NCBI GenBank assembly: GCA_036365455.1
Contig: JAWQUS010000026.1
Coordinates: 15,270,001 to 15,334,000, forward strand
DNA from: Macrosoma leucophasiata
Lineage: Eukaryota > Arthropoda > Insecta > Lepidoptera > Hedylidae
Direction of reading: 5' to 3'
DNA length: 64,000 nt
The notes beneath the pieces are model-generated. The model was not told where the DNA came from and ran no database searches. It saw only the letters and a program-made list of their open reading frames with translations. The position numbers were made by a program, and so were the translations under genes. This document shows, one piece after another, positions 1 to 9,889 of this stretch (the stretch's first letter is position 1; each line of letters starts with the position of its first letter).

Positions 1-620
1 TAAAGGAGGGGTGACCTATTCCATTGCAATTGAAACACTTGATACTTGTACTACTACCTTTAAAATTTTCACTAATACTATCAGGGCGTCTTCTCAAAAA
101 CGGCTGACGTGACACTCTATCTCTCACATCCTCTAACTTAATAGATTTAAAGAATAGATTTAAAGTAAGTTAACAACTCCTCAGGTTCGGAGTAGTTCGC
201 GGCCTGAAGTCCTAATCGCATACCTTTATCCTCTAACCCATATATAACACAATCTACGGCCCGCCTACCGTCTATACCACAACGATTGAGCAGATTAATT
301 TTGTGATAAAAGTATGTTTCTAAAGATTCGTTATGTCTAACCTTTCGATCTAGCATTTCATGTAGAAGTTGAGCGTAATTTTGAACTGTGGGAAATGTCT
401 TTGTCAATTTGTCTTTCCACTCTAACCAATTATGACTCAGTGACGGTAATCCTTGGTACCATACTTTAGCTATTCCTGACAATTTAGGTAATGCGTAGTG
501 AAGAAGTTGGGTTTCAGACCATTTATATAAAGCTGCACACTCTTCAATTTTCGTGATCCACAAATCAATAGTTTGTTCCTTATTGGAGGGATCAAATTCC
601 GGTACCGCATTAGTCGACAT
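1..620 (-). pseudogene. Ty3/gypsy-type retrotransposon gag, frameshifted, continues past left edge
   Basis: Gag would form the capsid-like particle of an LTR retrotransposon. I start it at 620, where Met begins MSTNAVPEFDP; an in-frame Met 15 codons upstream is possible. The reading frame holds a Retrotrans_gag-like pattern (KVWYQGL, WLEWKDKL, then a Phe-rich stretch) and stops at 147. Beyond the stop, in another frame, a CCHC zinc knuckle is visible at about 20-45 on this strand (C-F-N-C, then G-x-x-G-H). The break coincides with a near-perfect 13-bp tandem duplication at 141-166 (unit ATAGATTTAAAGA), which shifts the frame. No pol is visible because the window ends. The exact family within Ty3/gypsy is not determinable here. 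Confidence 0.8.
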
Positions 621-665
621 ATTGAAATGATTTTGAGTCTGTGACGACGACGAGGGTCGCCGCAA

Positions 666-1250
666 ACCACCGTATTTACCTTACCTTTAGCCTTTTGGTT
701 TATAATAACACGCCTATTCCGCATTTGAAGTATTTCAAAGTAAGACTTTGACTTTGTGTGGCTTTATTCTCGGACGGGATTTGGATTTTTGTATCGCATA
801 TAAAGTATAAGGTGTAATTTTAGTGTGTATGTCTTACGAATCTGAGTTTTAATTTCATTTTAATAATAAATTAATATAGAAATAGAAATAGAAATAGAAA
901 TATCTTATTTTTTGACACACACACACACACACTAAATAAACAAATGATAATAATAATAAAGAAAAAAAAAACAATAATAAAAACAGAAACAACTTAACAC
1001 AACTACCGGCATGATGTATGTGTGAGACCAAAAAAATGGTACCTATCTCAGCTGATTGCTGTAGTAGGCACTACAGCGCTGGTGTTCTGATAGGACCACC
1101 GTAAGTGGCTTTGCGAATTACAAGCCGCCCAACTACATAAAACTTCCATGCATACTACTGTTATATTTATATACAAAATTACGTAATATTACATAAATAT
1201 AGATAAATAAATAAATTATTAGAACAAATAAATAAAATACATGATAAAAT
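666..1250. other. No gene; probable leader/LTR region of the gag element
   Basis: AT-rich sequence lying upstream of the minus-strand gag. It may hold the leader and LTR, but I could not fix an LTR border or primer-binding site. It contains two microsatellites: an (AAATAG)-like run at 878-902 and an (AC)n run at 914-932. Confidence 0.4.
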
Positions 1251-1252
1251 TA

Positions 1253-1301
1253 CACACTCTCTGCCTACCCCGTTAGGGACCTGGCGCGAAGATACTAATA
1301 A
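1253..1301 (+). mobile_element. RTE-type LINE, 3'-terminal fragment
   Basis: Short copy of the recurrent RTE 3' end (CTCTCTGCCTACCCCGTTAG, then GGACCTGGCG and AAGATAC), matching the end of the coding region seen at 6532. Confidence 0.75.
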
Positions 1302-1309
1302 GGTTTTTT

Positions 1310-1503
1310 ACTGATGGTAGAGCTCCAGTGTCGGAGCTCGCAGGCGTAGGCATCACCGCATTACCTAATATACTTGCCGCTAAATGGTATTGTTCAGCAC
1401 TATCATGTTCCGGTCAGGTGGTAATGTACGGCCCTGTAATTTCCGGCACAGAGGCGTAACACCTTAGGCCTCAGGAGTGGCAACGCATATCTGCATTTTG
1501 ACT
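1310..1503 (+). mobile_element. SINE-A, 3'-truncated
   Basis: Starts with the SINE-A head (ACTGATGGTAGAGCTCC) and stops after GCATTTTGAC, so the last third and the poly-A tail are missing. Confidence 0.85.
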
Positions 1504-1572
1504 GTATTTTGAAAAAAATTGACGTAACTTCAAGTACAGTGTAAAGAAAATTAACATGCTCACTTTTTTTAG

Positions 1573-1835
1573 ACTGTGCTTCAAGCCTAGAAGATAGAAT
1601 CCGCGAAGGGGTAGACAAGGGTAAATGCATGCTTTCAAGCAAACACTTTCTGGTTACGTTTTGGCAGATATAACGAGCGAGAGGTGGCGAGCCGGTTGAC
1701 ACCTCTGGATACACATCACTAATCTCCGAGGATCTAGGAAACTTTCAGAAAATGTAATAATTTTTCACCGCTATCTCTGATAGTCCCCGATCCGGGAACA
1801 AAGCCCAGGGACCCCAGTGTAGTACGTAGGTGAAA
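1573..1835 (-). mobile_element. SINE-C, old diverged copy
   Basis: Reverse-strand copy of the tRNA-derived SINE-C. The 3' body (GGGGTAGAC, AAATGCATGC, GGTTACGTTTTGG) and the tRNA-like B-box area near 1790-1825 are recognisable but heavily mutated. Confidence 0.7.
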
Positions 1836-1925
1836 GAATTGCAATTTTATTATGATATTTTAACTGTATGTTTTTTTTCTGTATTTAATTTAACATACTA
1901 TTTGTTTTACTTTTACTTTATGTAG

Positions 1926-2110
1926 CTGTCGTAAAACCTTGTCGGAGGCCTTATGGGCGGTTTGAAAACATCCGACAGCGGGTTGGCCGCTAACCCACCA
2001 ACCTCCACCAATCCGCATTGGAGTAAGCTCCAGGCCTCCCCCCAAAAATGGGGAGAAACTCGTGCCCAGCAGTGGCACGTCTAATGGGTTGCCATTATTA
2101 TTTATTATTA
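1926..2110 (+). mobile_element. SINE-B, 5'-truncated
   Basis: Holds only the 3' half of SINE-B (CCTTGTCGGAGGCCTTATGG to GGGTTGCC) followed by an ATT-rich tail. The 5S-like head is missing. Confidence 0.85.
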
Positions 2111-3189
2111 CTATGTAACTCACTATGTAATTCAGTCTTGGTAATTATTGATTTTTTATTATTTCTTATTGATTTTTCGAAAATGTGTGTAAAATCTTAC
2201 TTGACATAAAAAAATTTTTTTTTTCTTTCTATTATACCTTTATACAAAATTTTATCAAAATTCACAAGCAAACAAACACCCATACTTTTATAATAGTAGT
2301 AAGATAAAGCTATGATTTATAACAGATAGTACACAAACATGTGTATTTTCACTACGGGGGAGTGTTTTAAAAAGCCGTTTTTCATTCATTGTTCCCACCA
2401 AACACACAATGAAGGTTTTGCGGTTAATTTTAGCTGCTGTTTTCACTGTGGAATTCAGCTGAAATATAGCCAGCCTTTACAGGAAGAACGTAGTAACTGC
2501 CATTTAACGTTTTTGCAGGCAAATATATTTGGCTTATAAAATTTTGATTTTGACCTTGTTAATAATTCAACAATTTTCGAATTATGCGATTATTTTTGTG
2601 CTTTACCGGCACTTTAACAAATTTGTAAAAGCTAAAGTGAAATACTGAATTAATGAATGAATGAAAAATTCTAAAATATGGCAAAAGTAGTAATAATAAA
2701 TAAAATAAACTACCTACACAAAAAACAAAGAATAAAAACGAATAAACTAAACATAAACGTACTAATATTAAATAAAAAAACATCTAAGTAGTAAGTAGGT
2801 ACAAAAACATAGAACCGCTTAAGTAGGTAGGTACCTAAAAAATCTCATTCCAAAATTTAATTCTTGAGATACCTACCTACCCAGCACCAACCTACTTACA
2901 CTAAGTCGTACCTACTACCTAAGAAATGTCTCACGGCTACACCAAATAGCTTCCAGTTCAGCATTTATCAGTCCAGTGACTGACACTGATTTCCAACTGG
3001 AAGCCATTCGGTCACACATGGATTTCCCCTCTAAGAATATCGGCAGTAACCAATCAGGCAATAAATAAATAGGTGATTTAAAAATGGCACTGTTAATCTT
3101 CAAAATTAAGTAAATAAATAATTCCTGTAATTTATGTCGGAATGGTATGTCACACACGTAATAAAACCTAGCCTTAGGTATATATTTAC
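2111..3189. other. No gene seen; AT-rich spacer
   Basis: Nothing recognisable is encoded. A GTAGGTACCTAC-type stretch runs from about 2789 to 2925, a simple motif common in lepidopteran DNA. Short open frames here lack any family signature. Confidence 0.5.
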
Positions 3190-3455
3190 AGGTGGTAGAG
3201 CTCCAGTGACGGAGCTCACGGGCGTAAGCACCACCGCATTACCTAATATATTTGCCGCTAAATGGTAGTGTTCAGCACTATCATGTACCAGTCAGGTGGT
3301 AATGTACGGCCCTGTAATTTCCGGCACAGAGGCGTAACACCTTATACCTCCGTAGTGGTCTCCGCATCTGCATTTTGACTTCTGGTCTTTCTGTTGGTGT
3401 CTATAGGCTGCAGTCATCACTTAACATCAATGTGAACTACATGCTCTCACTCATG
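3190..3455 (+). mobile_element. SINE-A, nearly full but without tail
   Basis: Head (GGTGGTAGAGCTCC) through GTGAACTACATGC. The final TTGCCACTTCC and poly-A are replaced by unrelated sequence. Confidence 0.9.
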
Positions 3456-3640
3456 AGATTTCATGACTGTCAGTGCAGTCACACTGATGGTAAGTGAATA
3501 GGTACTGTACCCTTTAAACATCTTTAAAAAAAACAGATAATTCAATATAATTTTTATTAAGTATTTTATCATTGTTCAATCGATTTAATGCATTATTTAA
3601 AAAATATGTAATCCGTACTCCTGTCTTTTATAAACTACTA

Positions 3641-3885
3641 GCTGTTGCCTGCGTCTCCGCACGCGTGTCTGTCGCTTTTAACGTAACATGTGGAACTCAT
3701 CAAATCATCCCATGGCATCCCACAGGAACACTTTTTCAGGCATAAAAAAAAAATAATAAAAATGTGTTAACCTAAGTAACCCTCTATGTGTCTGTCAAAT
3801 TTCTTGAAAGTCGGTTAAGCAGTTTTTGCTTGAAGGAGTAACAAACAAACATACAAACTTTCGCATTTATAATATTTATATACGT
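3641..3885 (+). repeat. Rep-K interspersed repeat
   Basis: Begins ACTAGCTGTTGCCTGCG and ends AACTTTCGCATTTATAATAT, a pair of ends I recognise from many lepidopteran genomic and 3'UTR repeats. Class unknown to me. Other copies are near 35935, 41800, 51785 and 53283. Confidence 0.6.
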
Positions 3886-4288
3886 ATAACCAAATTTCAT
3901 ATACCTACGTCCGCGTAATTGTCCTAAAAAGAGATATATTTTTTTCACGCAATATTATTGCGATGAGAATAAATACACGTCATATTTCAACTAACTCTAA
4001 CTTATCAGCAATTCCAATTTCCCATCAACCGGATTCGCAACGCAACATTAGCACCTGGTGTGATCCATCATGCGTTCCAACGCATTTGTAAATGAACAAT
4101 ACGCAGCGGGAGCGTTTACGTATAACCTGGATACGTTTAGAATGTTATTACACTATTAACTCATAATAAACCAACCGTATCGTTTGGTGATAAGGTTTGA
4201 TTTTGAAATAAAATTGGTTTCGTAACCGCAAATATCTTGTTTCGTTATTCACCCTTTGGAGTGGTGCGTAAACTATTGAAGTGATAAC
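3886..4288. other. No gene or repeat recognised
   Basis: About 400 bp of AT-rich sequence between Rep-K and the nested SINE-C/SINE-A locus. Confidence 0.4.
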
Positions 4289-5095
4289 GTAACGTAACTT
4301 CACGCCTGTAATCCCCGAAGGGGTAGGCATAGGTAATTTTTTTTACTGGTGGTAGAGCTCCAGTGACGGAGCTCGCGGGCGTAGGCACCACCGCATTACC
4401 TAATATACTTGCCGCTAAATGGTAGTGTTCAGCACTATCGTGTTCCGGTCAGGTGGTAATGTACGGCCCTGTAATTTCCGGCACAGAGGCGTAACACCTT
4501 AGGCCTCAGGAGTGGTAACGCATCTGCTTTTTGACCTTAGTCTTTGTGTGGGTGTCTATAGTCTGCAGTCATCACTTAACATCAACGTGAACTGCATGCT
4601 TGTTTACCACTTCCAATACATAAAAAAAAAAAATGCATGCATTCAAGCATACATGCAAACACCCACGATTCGCCGGTTACGTTTTGGGCCAAAACGTAAC
4701 CGTATATACTTACTGTTCAGATTTAAATCAAATTGGACCTGGCTACCAAGACTGCACGTGTTTGTAGTGCGCGGGTGACGATCTCATTGGTAAAAGGGGG
4801 AAAATGGCGAGCCTGTCTTTCACTCTTTAGCCCTTATTTCGTGTTCGCCGGAACTCGAGACCTGACTATTTATTTCTCGTCTCGAATGTCGGCTAAACTC
4901 TCAAATTGTCTCGAGTTCGAGAAGTCTCGAGTAGAAACCCTAGTTTTGGCCCATGTAACAGGTGGCGAGCCTGTTGACATTTCCTGTTGAGGTACTGGGA
5001 AATTTCCAGAAAATGGAAAAGTCCCAATAGAACCAGAGATAAAGGACTTTACACCATTATCTCTGATAATCTCCTAACATGTTTGTCTCGCTTCT
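4289..5095 (-). mobile_element. SINE-C interrupted twice
   Basis: Reverse-strand SINE-C whose pieces lie at 4289-4336, 4634-4690 and 4953-5095. A SINE-A sits in the first gap. A roughly 260-bp segment of unknown origin sits in the second gap, bounded by GTTTTGG(G)CC on both sides. The tRNA-like head is poorly preserved. Confidence 0.8.
4344..4633 (+). mobile_element. SINE-A, complete, inside SINE-C
   Basis: Full head-to-tail copy (ACTGGTGGTAGAGCTCC to CCACTTCCAATACAT plus A-run). It splits the SINE-C motif GGTAAATGCATGC, so it is younger than that SINE-C copy. Confidence 0.93.
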
Positions 5096-5580
5096 ATGAA
5101 GATACGGAAATGTGGGTAGAATTTTCCGATTTGTTTGACATGTCACAAACATAAAGGTGGAACATATTTTATTTTTTATTCATGTAAAATTATAAAGTCA
5201 ATAAACGTTATGTGTGTAATAGATTCTATTACTTGCGCACGCACACCACCGTACGCTGCTGAAAAAGGAAATCCAAATATTTTATAAATGTTCAGAACAA
5301 ACTAACTCATATGCTTTGTGATACGCCATAACTAATAAAAAATAATATTATTTATCGATTTTGCTACCAAGACAAAATCATTGCCAAGTGGAATCTCTGC
5401 GGGTGAACAACATGATTCACTGAGTGTAGATCATAGATTACGCAGTGGTACCAAATCGTGATATACCGAAATAGGAACTTTACTAATAAAGAAGCATGCA
5501 TGCAGCCAAAGTTAATTCGTTTGAAGTCCTTCAAAAATTTAACAAGTACCTCCCAGCGTTAAAAACAATGATTCAATAAA
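5096..5580. other. No gene seen
   Basis: AT-rich spacer without recognised repeats or coding signal. Confidence 0.4.
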
Positions 5581-5611
5581 AAAAAACCTGTGCATGTCGG
5601 GCCACGCGCAG

Positions 5612-6198
5612 TGTAGGGTTCCGTAGTTACAGAGTAAGAGATGTAATGAAAAAAAAAAAAATTTTGTATGGACTTGTAAGCAATTTTCGAGTAAAATACA
5701 TTTGATCGACTATTACTCGCAAACTTGCAAGGCCAACTTTAGTGTGATGGTTTTCCTTTTAATTTCGTTATATGTAGCTACTATCGCCGTAACGTTTGAA
5801 TTTCTAACAACAACCGTTTAGTCTGTAGGGGGGGGACACTTGAGTCTAACGAAAATTTGCACCTTAAAGCTTAATAAGTCACGAACAGTTTCGATGTGGT
5901 TACATCGAAAAATTATGTTCGCACATCCATAATATTTTTTAAAGACCTATCCAACGATTTCCCACACAATATGGAAATCGAAAATAAAAAAAAATATTTG
6001 TGCAAGTAGGGGTAGGTTACCCTAAATATTTTTTTTTCATTTTTTTATTCTACCACTTTGTCGTCGTAATTAAGGTGTATACTTGTGCTAAATTTCAAGT
6101 CTCTAGTACTTATAGTTTTTGCACTAAACCGCGGACGGACAGACAGACAGACGGACATGGCGAAACTATAAGGGTTCCTTGTTTACTACGGAACCCTA
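5612..6198. mobile_element. MITE-1, non-autonomous DNA element with TAGGGTTCCGTAGT ends
   Basis: The 14-bp inverted ends TAGGGTTCCGTAGT (5614-5627) and ACTACGGAACCCTA (6185-6198) enclose about 560 bp with a GACAGACAGACGGAC-rich right part, a layout I recognise from lepidopteran genomes. No transposase is encoded. Upstream CGGGCCACGCGCAGTG may also belong to the element. Confidence 0.75.
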
Positions 6199-6205
6199 AA
6201 AAGTG

Positions 6206-6531
6206 TCTTTCTAGGTGTGTCGTCGTTGCGAGGTGCATAAAATAAGTAGGTCACAAAGAAACGAGAACCTCTTGACACGAAATCAGAGATAGCAAACATG
6301 GAGATAAAAGGCCTAATCGTGATCGAATATTCTAAAGCGTGAGGGGTTGAGATTTAGCTGAGAATGTAATTTACAACAACGTTTAACAAGAGAAAGATAA
6401 AATTGAAATTTAATTGTTTTGACAAAAGAAACTGATTTTTATTGACGAAGGAAAAGTAAGTCTTTATAACCATTTTCGAAAAGTCAATACGAATCATTAA
6501 GTACCAAGAGTGAATATGTGTGTATGTGTAT
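6206..6531. other. No gene seen
   Basis: AT-rich spacer between MITE-1 and the RTE fragment. Confidence 0.4.
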
Positions 6532-7257
6532 CTTCACGCCAGGTCCCTAACGGGGTAGGCAGAGAGTGTAGAGCGCCAGACATCCCGGTTCAGACAAACC
6601 TCTCGTGCCTCGTCTACCTTCATCATTCTCTTCATACATGCACGCCGATTCCTAAAACTTTTGACCCCACCATCAGACAGAATTCGACCTATTTGGTCAT
6701 GGTAGGTCAGCCTTGGTCTTCCTGGGCCTCTGCAACCATCCACATTCGCATTGTATATCTGTTTAGTCATTCGCTCATTCGACATTCTTTCTATATGCCC
6801 GAACCATCGGAGCATGCCTTTTTTCATTTTTACACCGATACTATCATTCACACAAAGTCTCTTTCTTACATCTTCATTACGAACGCGATCGGTGAGTGAT
6901 ACACCGCAGATCTTGCGCAAAGATCTCATCTCGACCGCGTTCAACTTACTTTCATGCTCTTTCCTGCATACCCAGCTCTCACTTCCATATAAAAGCGTTG
7001 GAGTAAGTACAGCATTATGTACGGCTAGTCGAGCCCGCTGGCTGAGATGTTTAGATTCTAGCAGCTTACCCAACGCTCCATTCACGCAATTCCCAGCAAG
7101 CACTCTTCTTTCTATGTCAGTGGTGTACCTACCATCCTTGCTAAAAGCACATCCAAGATATACAATTTCATCAACTTGTTCTAACACTGCATCATCTACT
7201 ACTACCCTTGCATTTGTTCTCTGTTCATCTCTTTCAAATACTAATACTTTAGAGTGA
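6532..7257 (-). pseudogene. RTE-type LINE, C-terminal part of reverse transcriptase ORF
   Basis: About 240 residues of open frame ending in AYPVRDLA and stop at the element's 3' end. It carries hallmarks of the RTE-like RT C-terminus: EIVYLGCAFSKDG, LLYGSESWVCRKEH, MLRWFGHIERM and GCRGPGRPRLTYHDQI. It lacks the endonuclease and the YADD core, which would lie further right, so this is a 5'-truncated dead copy. It is the longest member here of a family whose 3' end recurs at about ten other places. The 3' tail in one copy (60055-60073) is a TACA repeat, as expected for RTE. Confidence 0.9.
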
Positions 7258-7530
7258 ATAATTATTACATAAAGTAAAATTGAAAAAGATATTATGTAAA
7301 TTAAATGCGTTGTTTAATCAGAGTGTTAAGGAGGGTGCGTTATTCCCGTTACATAGACTGTTGATGTTGTATAGACTACAGTCATCACTTAACATTAAAG
7401 TAACCATTACCACCTTGGTGGTCTATATATAGACATCTACAGGCTAGATCTAGAAAAATCTAAGGATTTTGACTTAAAGAGCATCACTCTGAGTTTGTTC
7501 GGTAGCAGAGTTAATCTCAGTAGTGCCTGC

Positions 7531-7945
7531 ACTTGGAAATCTGCTAAGTGAAAGACTTTGTTTATGACGAATAGATCTTTCCTTTTCTTCTATCTATGAA
7601 GGAATTGAAAGATTTGATGTGTATAATTGTTTTTATATTATTTCGCATTAACACATGCTTGTGAAATATATTTTATTTTTAAAGAAAAATGGAAAGAAAA
7701 ATTTGACTTAAGGCGAGACTCGAACTCGCGACCTACTGGGAATCTAGTCCAGCCGCTCTTCCAATTGAGTACTGAAGCCCTGCCCGATTTGTCAAATCTT
7801 TCCTTCACATCTATTGCATTGCTTTATGGTAGCAGCAGCGCCATCTATTAACAACTATGCAATATGATGCAATAGATGTGAACACTTTAGCTAAAATACG
7901 TTTCTGAATAAGGGGGTTAGTCTTTCACTTAGCAGATTTCCAAGT
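7531..7945. mobile_element. MITE-2, 27-bp perfect inverted ends, carries a tRNA-like segment
   Basis: ACTTGGAAATCTGCTAAGTG... at 7531-7557 and its exact reverse complement at 7919-7945 bound 415 bp. Inside are a tRNA-like sequence on the minus strand (7705-7778) and a second perfect 16-bp inverted repeat (7804-7819 and 7867-7882). No transposase is present. I could not see a clear target duplication. A diverged, SINE-interrupted relative lies at 45416-45740 and a palindromic relative at 57961-58225. Confidence 0.75.
7705..7778 (-). pseudogene. tRNA-like segment inside MITE-2
   Basis: Reads CTTCAGTA..CTCAATTGG, AGAGC, and a T-arm GCGAG-TTCGAGT-CTCGC with a good B-box. Compared with the copy at 58074 it has lost a G in the D-arm and has a damaged acceptor stem, so I call it a tRNA-like relic and not a working tRNA gene. 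Confidence 0.6.
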
Positions 7946-8040
7946 CAAGTTTTCTTTTGCAATAAAAAATCATAAATTGATTATTATTAATACCTATTGA
8001 ATAACAATAATTTTACTATAAGCAGAGAATATGTAATAAT

Positions 8041-8557
8041 ACTGGTGGTAGAGCTCCAGTGAATGAGCTCGCGGGCGTAGTGTTCGGCACTATCGTGTTC
8101 CGGTTAGGTCGTCCAGTCCTGTAATTTACGGCACAGAGGCTTAACACCTTAGGCCTAGGAAGTGGTAACGCATCTGCATTTTGACCTTCTGGTTTTTTTT
8201 TTAATGTAATGGAAGTGGCAAACAAGCATGCAGTTCACATTGATGTTAAGTGATGGCTGCAGCCTATAGACACCCACACAATCACCAGAGGTCAAAATGC
8301 AGATGCGCTGCCACTCCTGAGGCATTTGGTGTTACGCCTCTGTGCCGGAAATTAAAGAGCCGTACATTACCACCTGACCGGAACACGATAGTGCTGAACA
8401 CTACCATTTAGCGGCAAGTATATTAGGTAATGCGGTGGTGCCTACGCCCACGAGCTCCGTCACTGGAGCTCTACCTCCAGTAAAAAAAAACGGTCTTTGT
8501 TTGAGGGCCTATAGGCTGCATGCTTGTTTGCCACTTTCATTACATACTCGTAAAAAA
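8041..8557 (+). mobile_element. SINE-A split by another SINE-A
   Basis: Plus-strand SINE-A 5' part at 8041-8192 (with an internal deletion) and its 3' part at 8493-8557. The two are separated by a complete reverse-strand SINE-A. Confidence 0.85.
8193..8481 (-). mobile_element. SINE-A, complete, inserted in an older SINE-A
   Basis: Begins with the T-run (poly-A tail on the minus strand) and ends GGAGCTCTACCTCCAGT. It is inserted near the GGTCTTTGTG region of the host copy. Confidence 0.9.
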
Positions 8558-8564
8558 AGCAAAG

Positions 8565-8642
8565 GTAGCTTGTAAATTGATAGTGCAAATAAATTAGTCC
8601 TTGTATACCGATTCGAAATAAATATTTGAGTTTGAGTTTATG
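8565..8642 (+). mobile_element. LINE 3'-tail-like fragment with TTTGAG repeats
   Basis: CCGATTCGAAATAAATATTT followed by GAGTTTGAGTTT resembles the short 3' tail of CR1/Jockey-like LINEs common in Lepidoptera. There is no coding part. Confidence 0.45.
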
Positions 8643-8644
8643 CA

Positions 8645-8775
8645 AAAATCTGAGGTCAAAATGCAGATGTGTTGCCTGCCTGAGAGTCCTGAGACTTTGG
8701 TTGTTATGTCTCTGTGATAGTTATGAGTTATCGGGATCGTCTTACCATCTAAGCGAAACACGATAGTAATTTACA
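8645..8775 (-). mobile_element. SINE-A2 fragment
   Basis: Diverged sister of SINE-A, same order of blocks (GAGGTCAAAATGCAGATG, TTATGTCTCTGTGATAGTTA, AACACGATAGTAAT). Confidence 0.7.
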
Positions 8776-8892
8776 CGCTCTCGAGCCCCTACACAGAAAA
8801 TCTACCAATTTAGATTCCCTTTTTTAAATACTACCTAATATCATAGAAGCAATAGATTTTGTTCCATTATACAATTTTAACTTTTAAATCGA

Positions 8893-9035
8893 TTTTTTTA
8901 TGTTATTAGAGTGGCAAACAAGCATGCAGTTCACATTGATGTTAAGTGATGACTGCAGCCTATAGACACCTACACAATGACCAGAGGTCAAAATGCAGAG
9001 AGATTACAGAGCCGTGCATTACAAACTCAATACTA
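8893..9035 (-). mobile_element. SINE-A fragment (3' half)
   Basis: Tail-side half from the T-run to AAAATGCAGA, then a short ATTACAGAGCCGT block. The head is missing. Confidence 0.8.
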
Positions 9036-9440
9036 AAACATACTAAAAAACTCGATACTAAAACCATTCGAGTTCTCTTATTTCCTATCATTTGAGTTAT
9101 CTCGGAATGAACGATGAACGGAACGTATAAAAAAAGGATACCGATAAATTAATAATTGATGCTCTGCTTTTCTATTTTTAAGGTTCGAACTTTTTATGTT
9201 TCTGATTTTCAAATATAGCTCTTCTTCATTAGTACTGTGAAATGTGTCTCGCAATCCACTTTAGTTAACGCTTCAATAAATTTGCAGTTTTTGTAGCATG
9301 TCTGCAAAATTCTAATTAAGAAATTTCTTAATAATATCCCAATCCAGAATACTGGAAATGCGTCAAAATTTTTGATAACTTTCCAATAGTTTTAATCATA
9401 CCATAGATAAAGGATGCATTCATTGAATTGGAATATTCCC
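9036..9440. other. No gene seen
   Basis: AT-rich spacer. Confidence 0.4.
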
Positions 9441-9844
9441 TTCTTCTTAGTCGTACACTCTTGGCAGAGTGGTCGTGGTCATGTATCAGTCACTTTATCT
9501 GTCTCCGTCGTGATCGCGATGCTTCGCCATGTAGCTCGATGTCTGGCAGAGTGAGAGCAGTCATTGATGCTGGAGTGTGTCACAGATTTTATGAGGTCTG
9601 TCCATCTGGTTGGTGAGCGTCCACGAGATCGTTTGCCCTCAACTTTCCCTTGTACTACTAGTCGTTCCATGAAATCGTCGTTACGGGTGATGTGTCCGAA
9701 GAACTTTAAGATTCGTATCTGCACAATCGACGATAATCTTTGCTTGATCTTCAGCTCATTCAAAATACAGACATTGGTACGGTGTGCGGTCCACGGGATT
9801 CTGAGCAGGCGTCTCCAGCTCCACATTTCCATAGGAAAATTCAT
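9441..9844 (-). pseudogene. RTE-like LINE, RT C-terminal fragment (second subfamily)
   Basis: A 121-residue frame with SWRRLLRIPWTAHRTN, LKFFGHITRNDDFMERLV and GKRSRGRSPTRWTDLI, the conserved tail of RTE-like reverse transcriptases. It differs from the 6532 subfamily and matches the fragment at 18190. It is 5'-truncated and has no RT core. Confidence 0.85.
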
Positions 9845-9889
9845 TCAGAATATTAATTTCAATTCAGTATATTATTAATCTCATTAAAT

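Noticed and set aside
4512..4778. Open frames reading LCVGVYSLQSSLNINVNCML and variants, seen many times in the window
   Set aside because: They are chance translations of the SINE-A 3' half (GTCTATAGGCTGCAGTCATC...), not proteins.
7705..7778. Possible functional tRNA gene on the minus strand
   Set aside because: Broken D-arm and acceptor stem, location inside an inverted-repeat element; relatives show similar defects.
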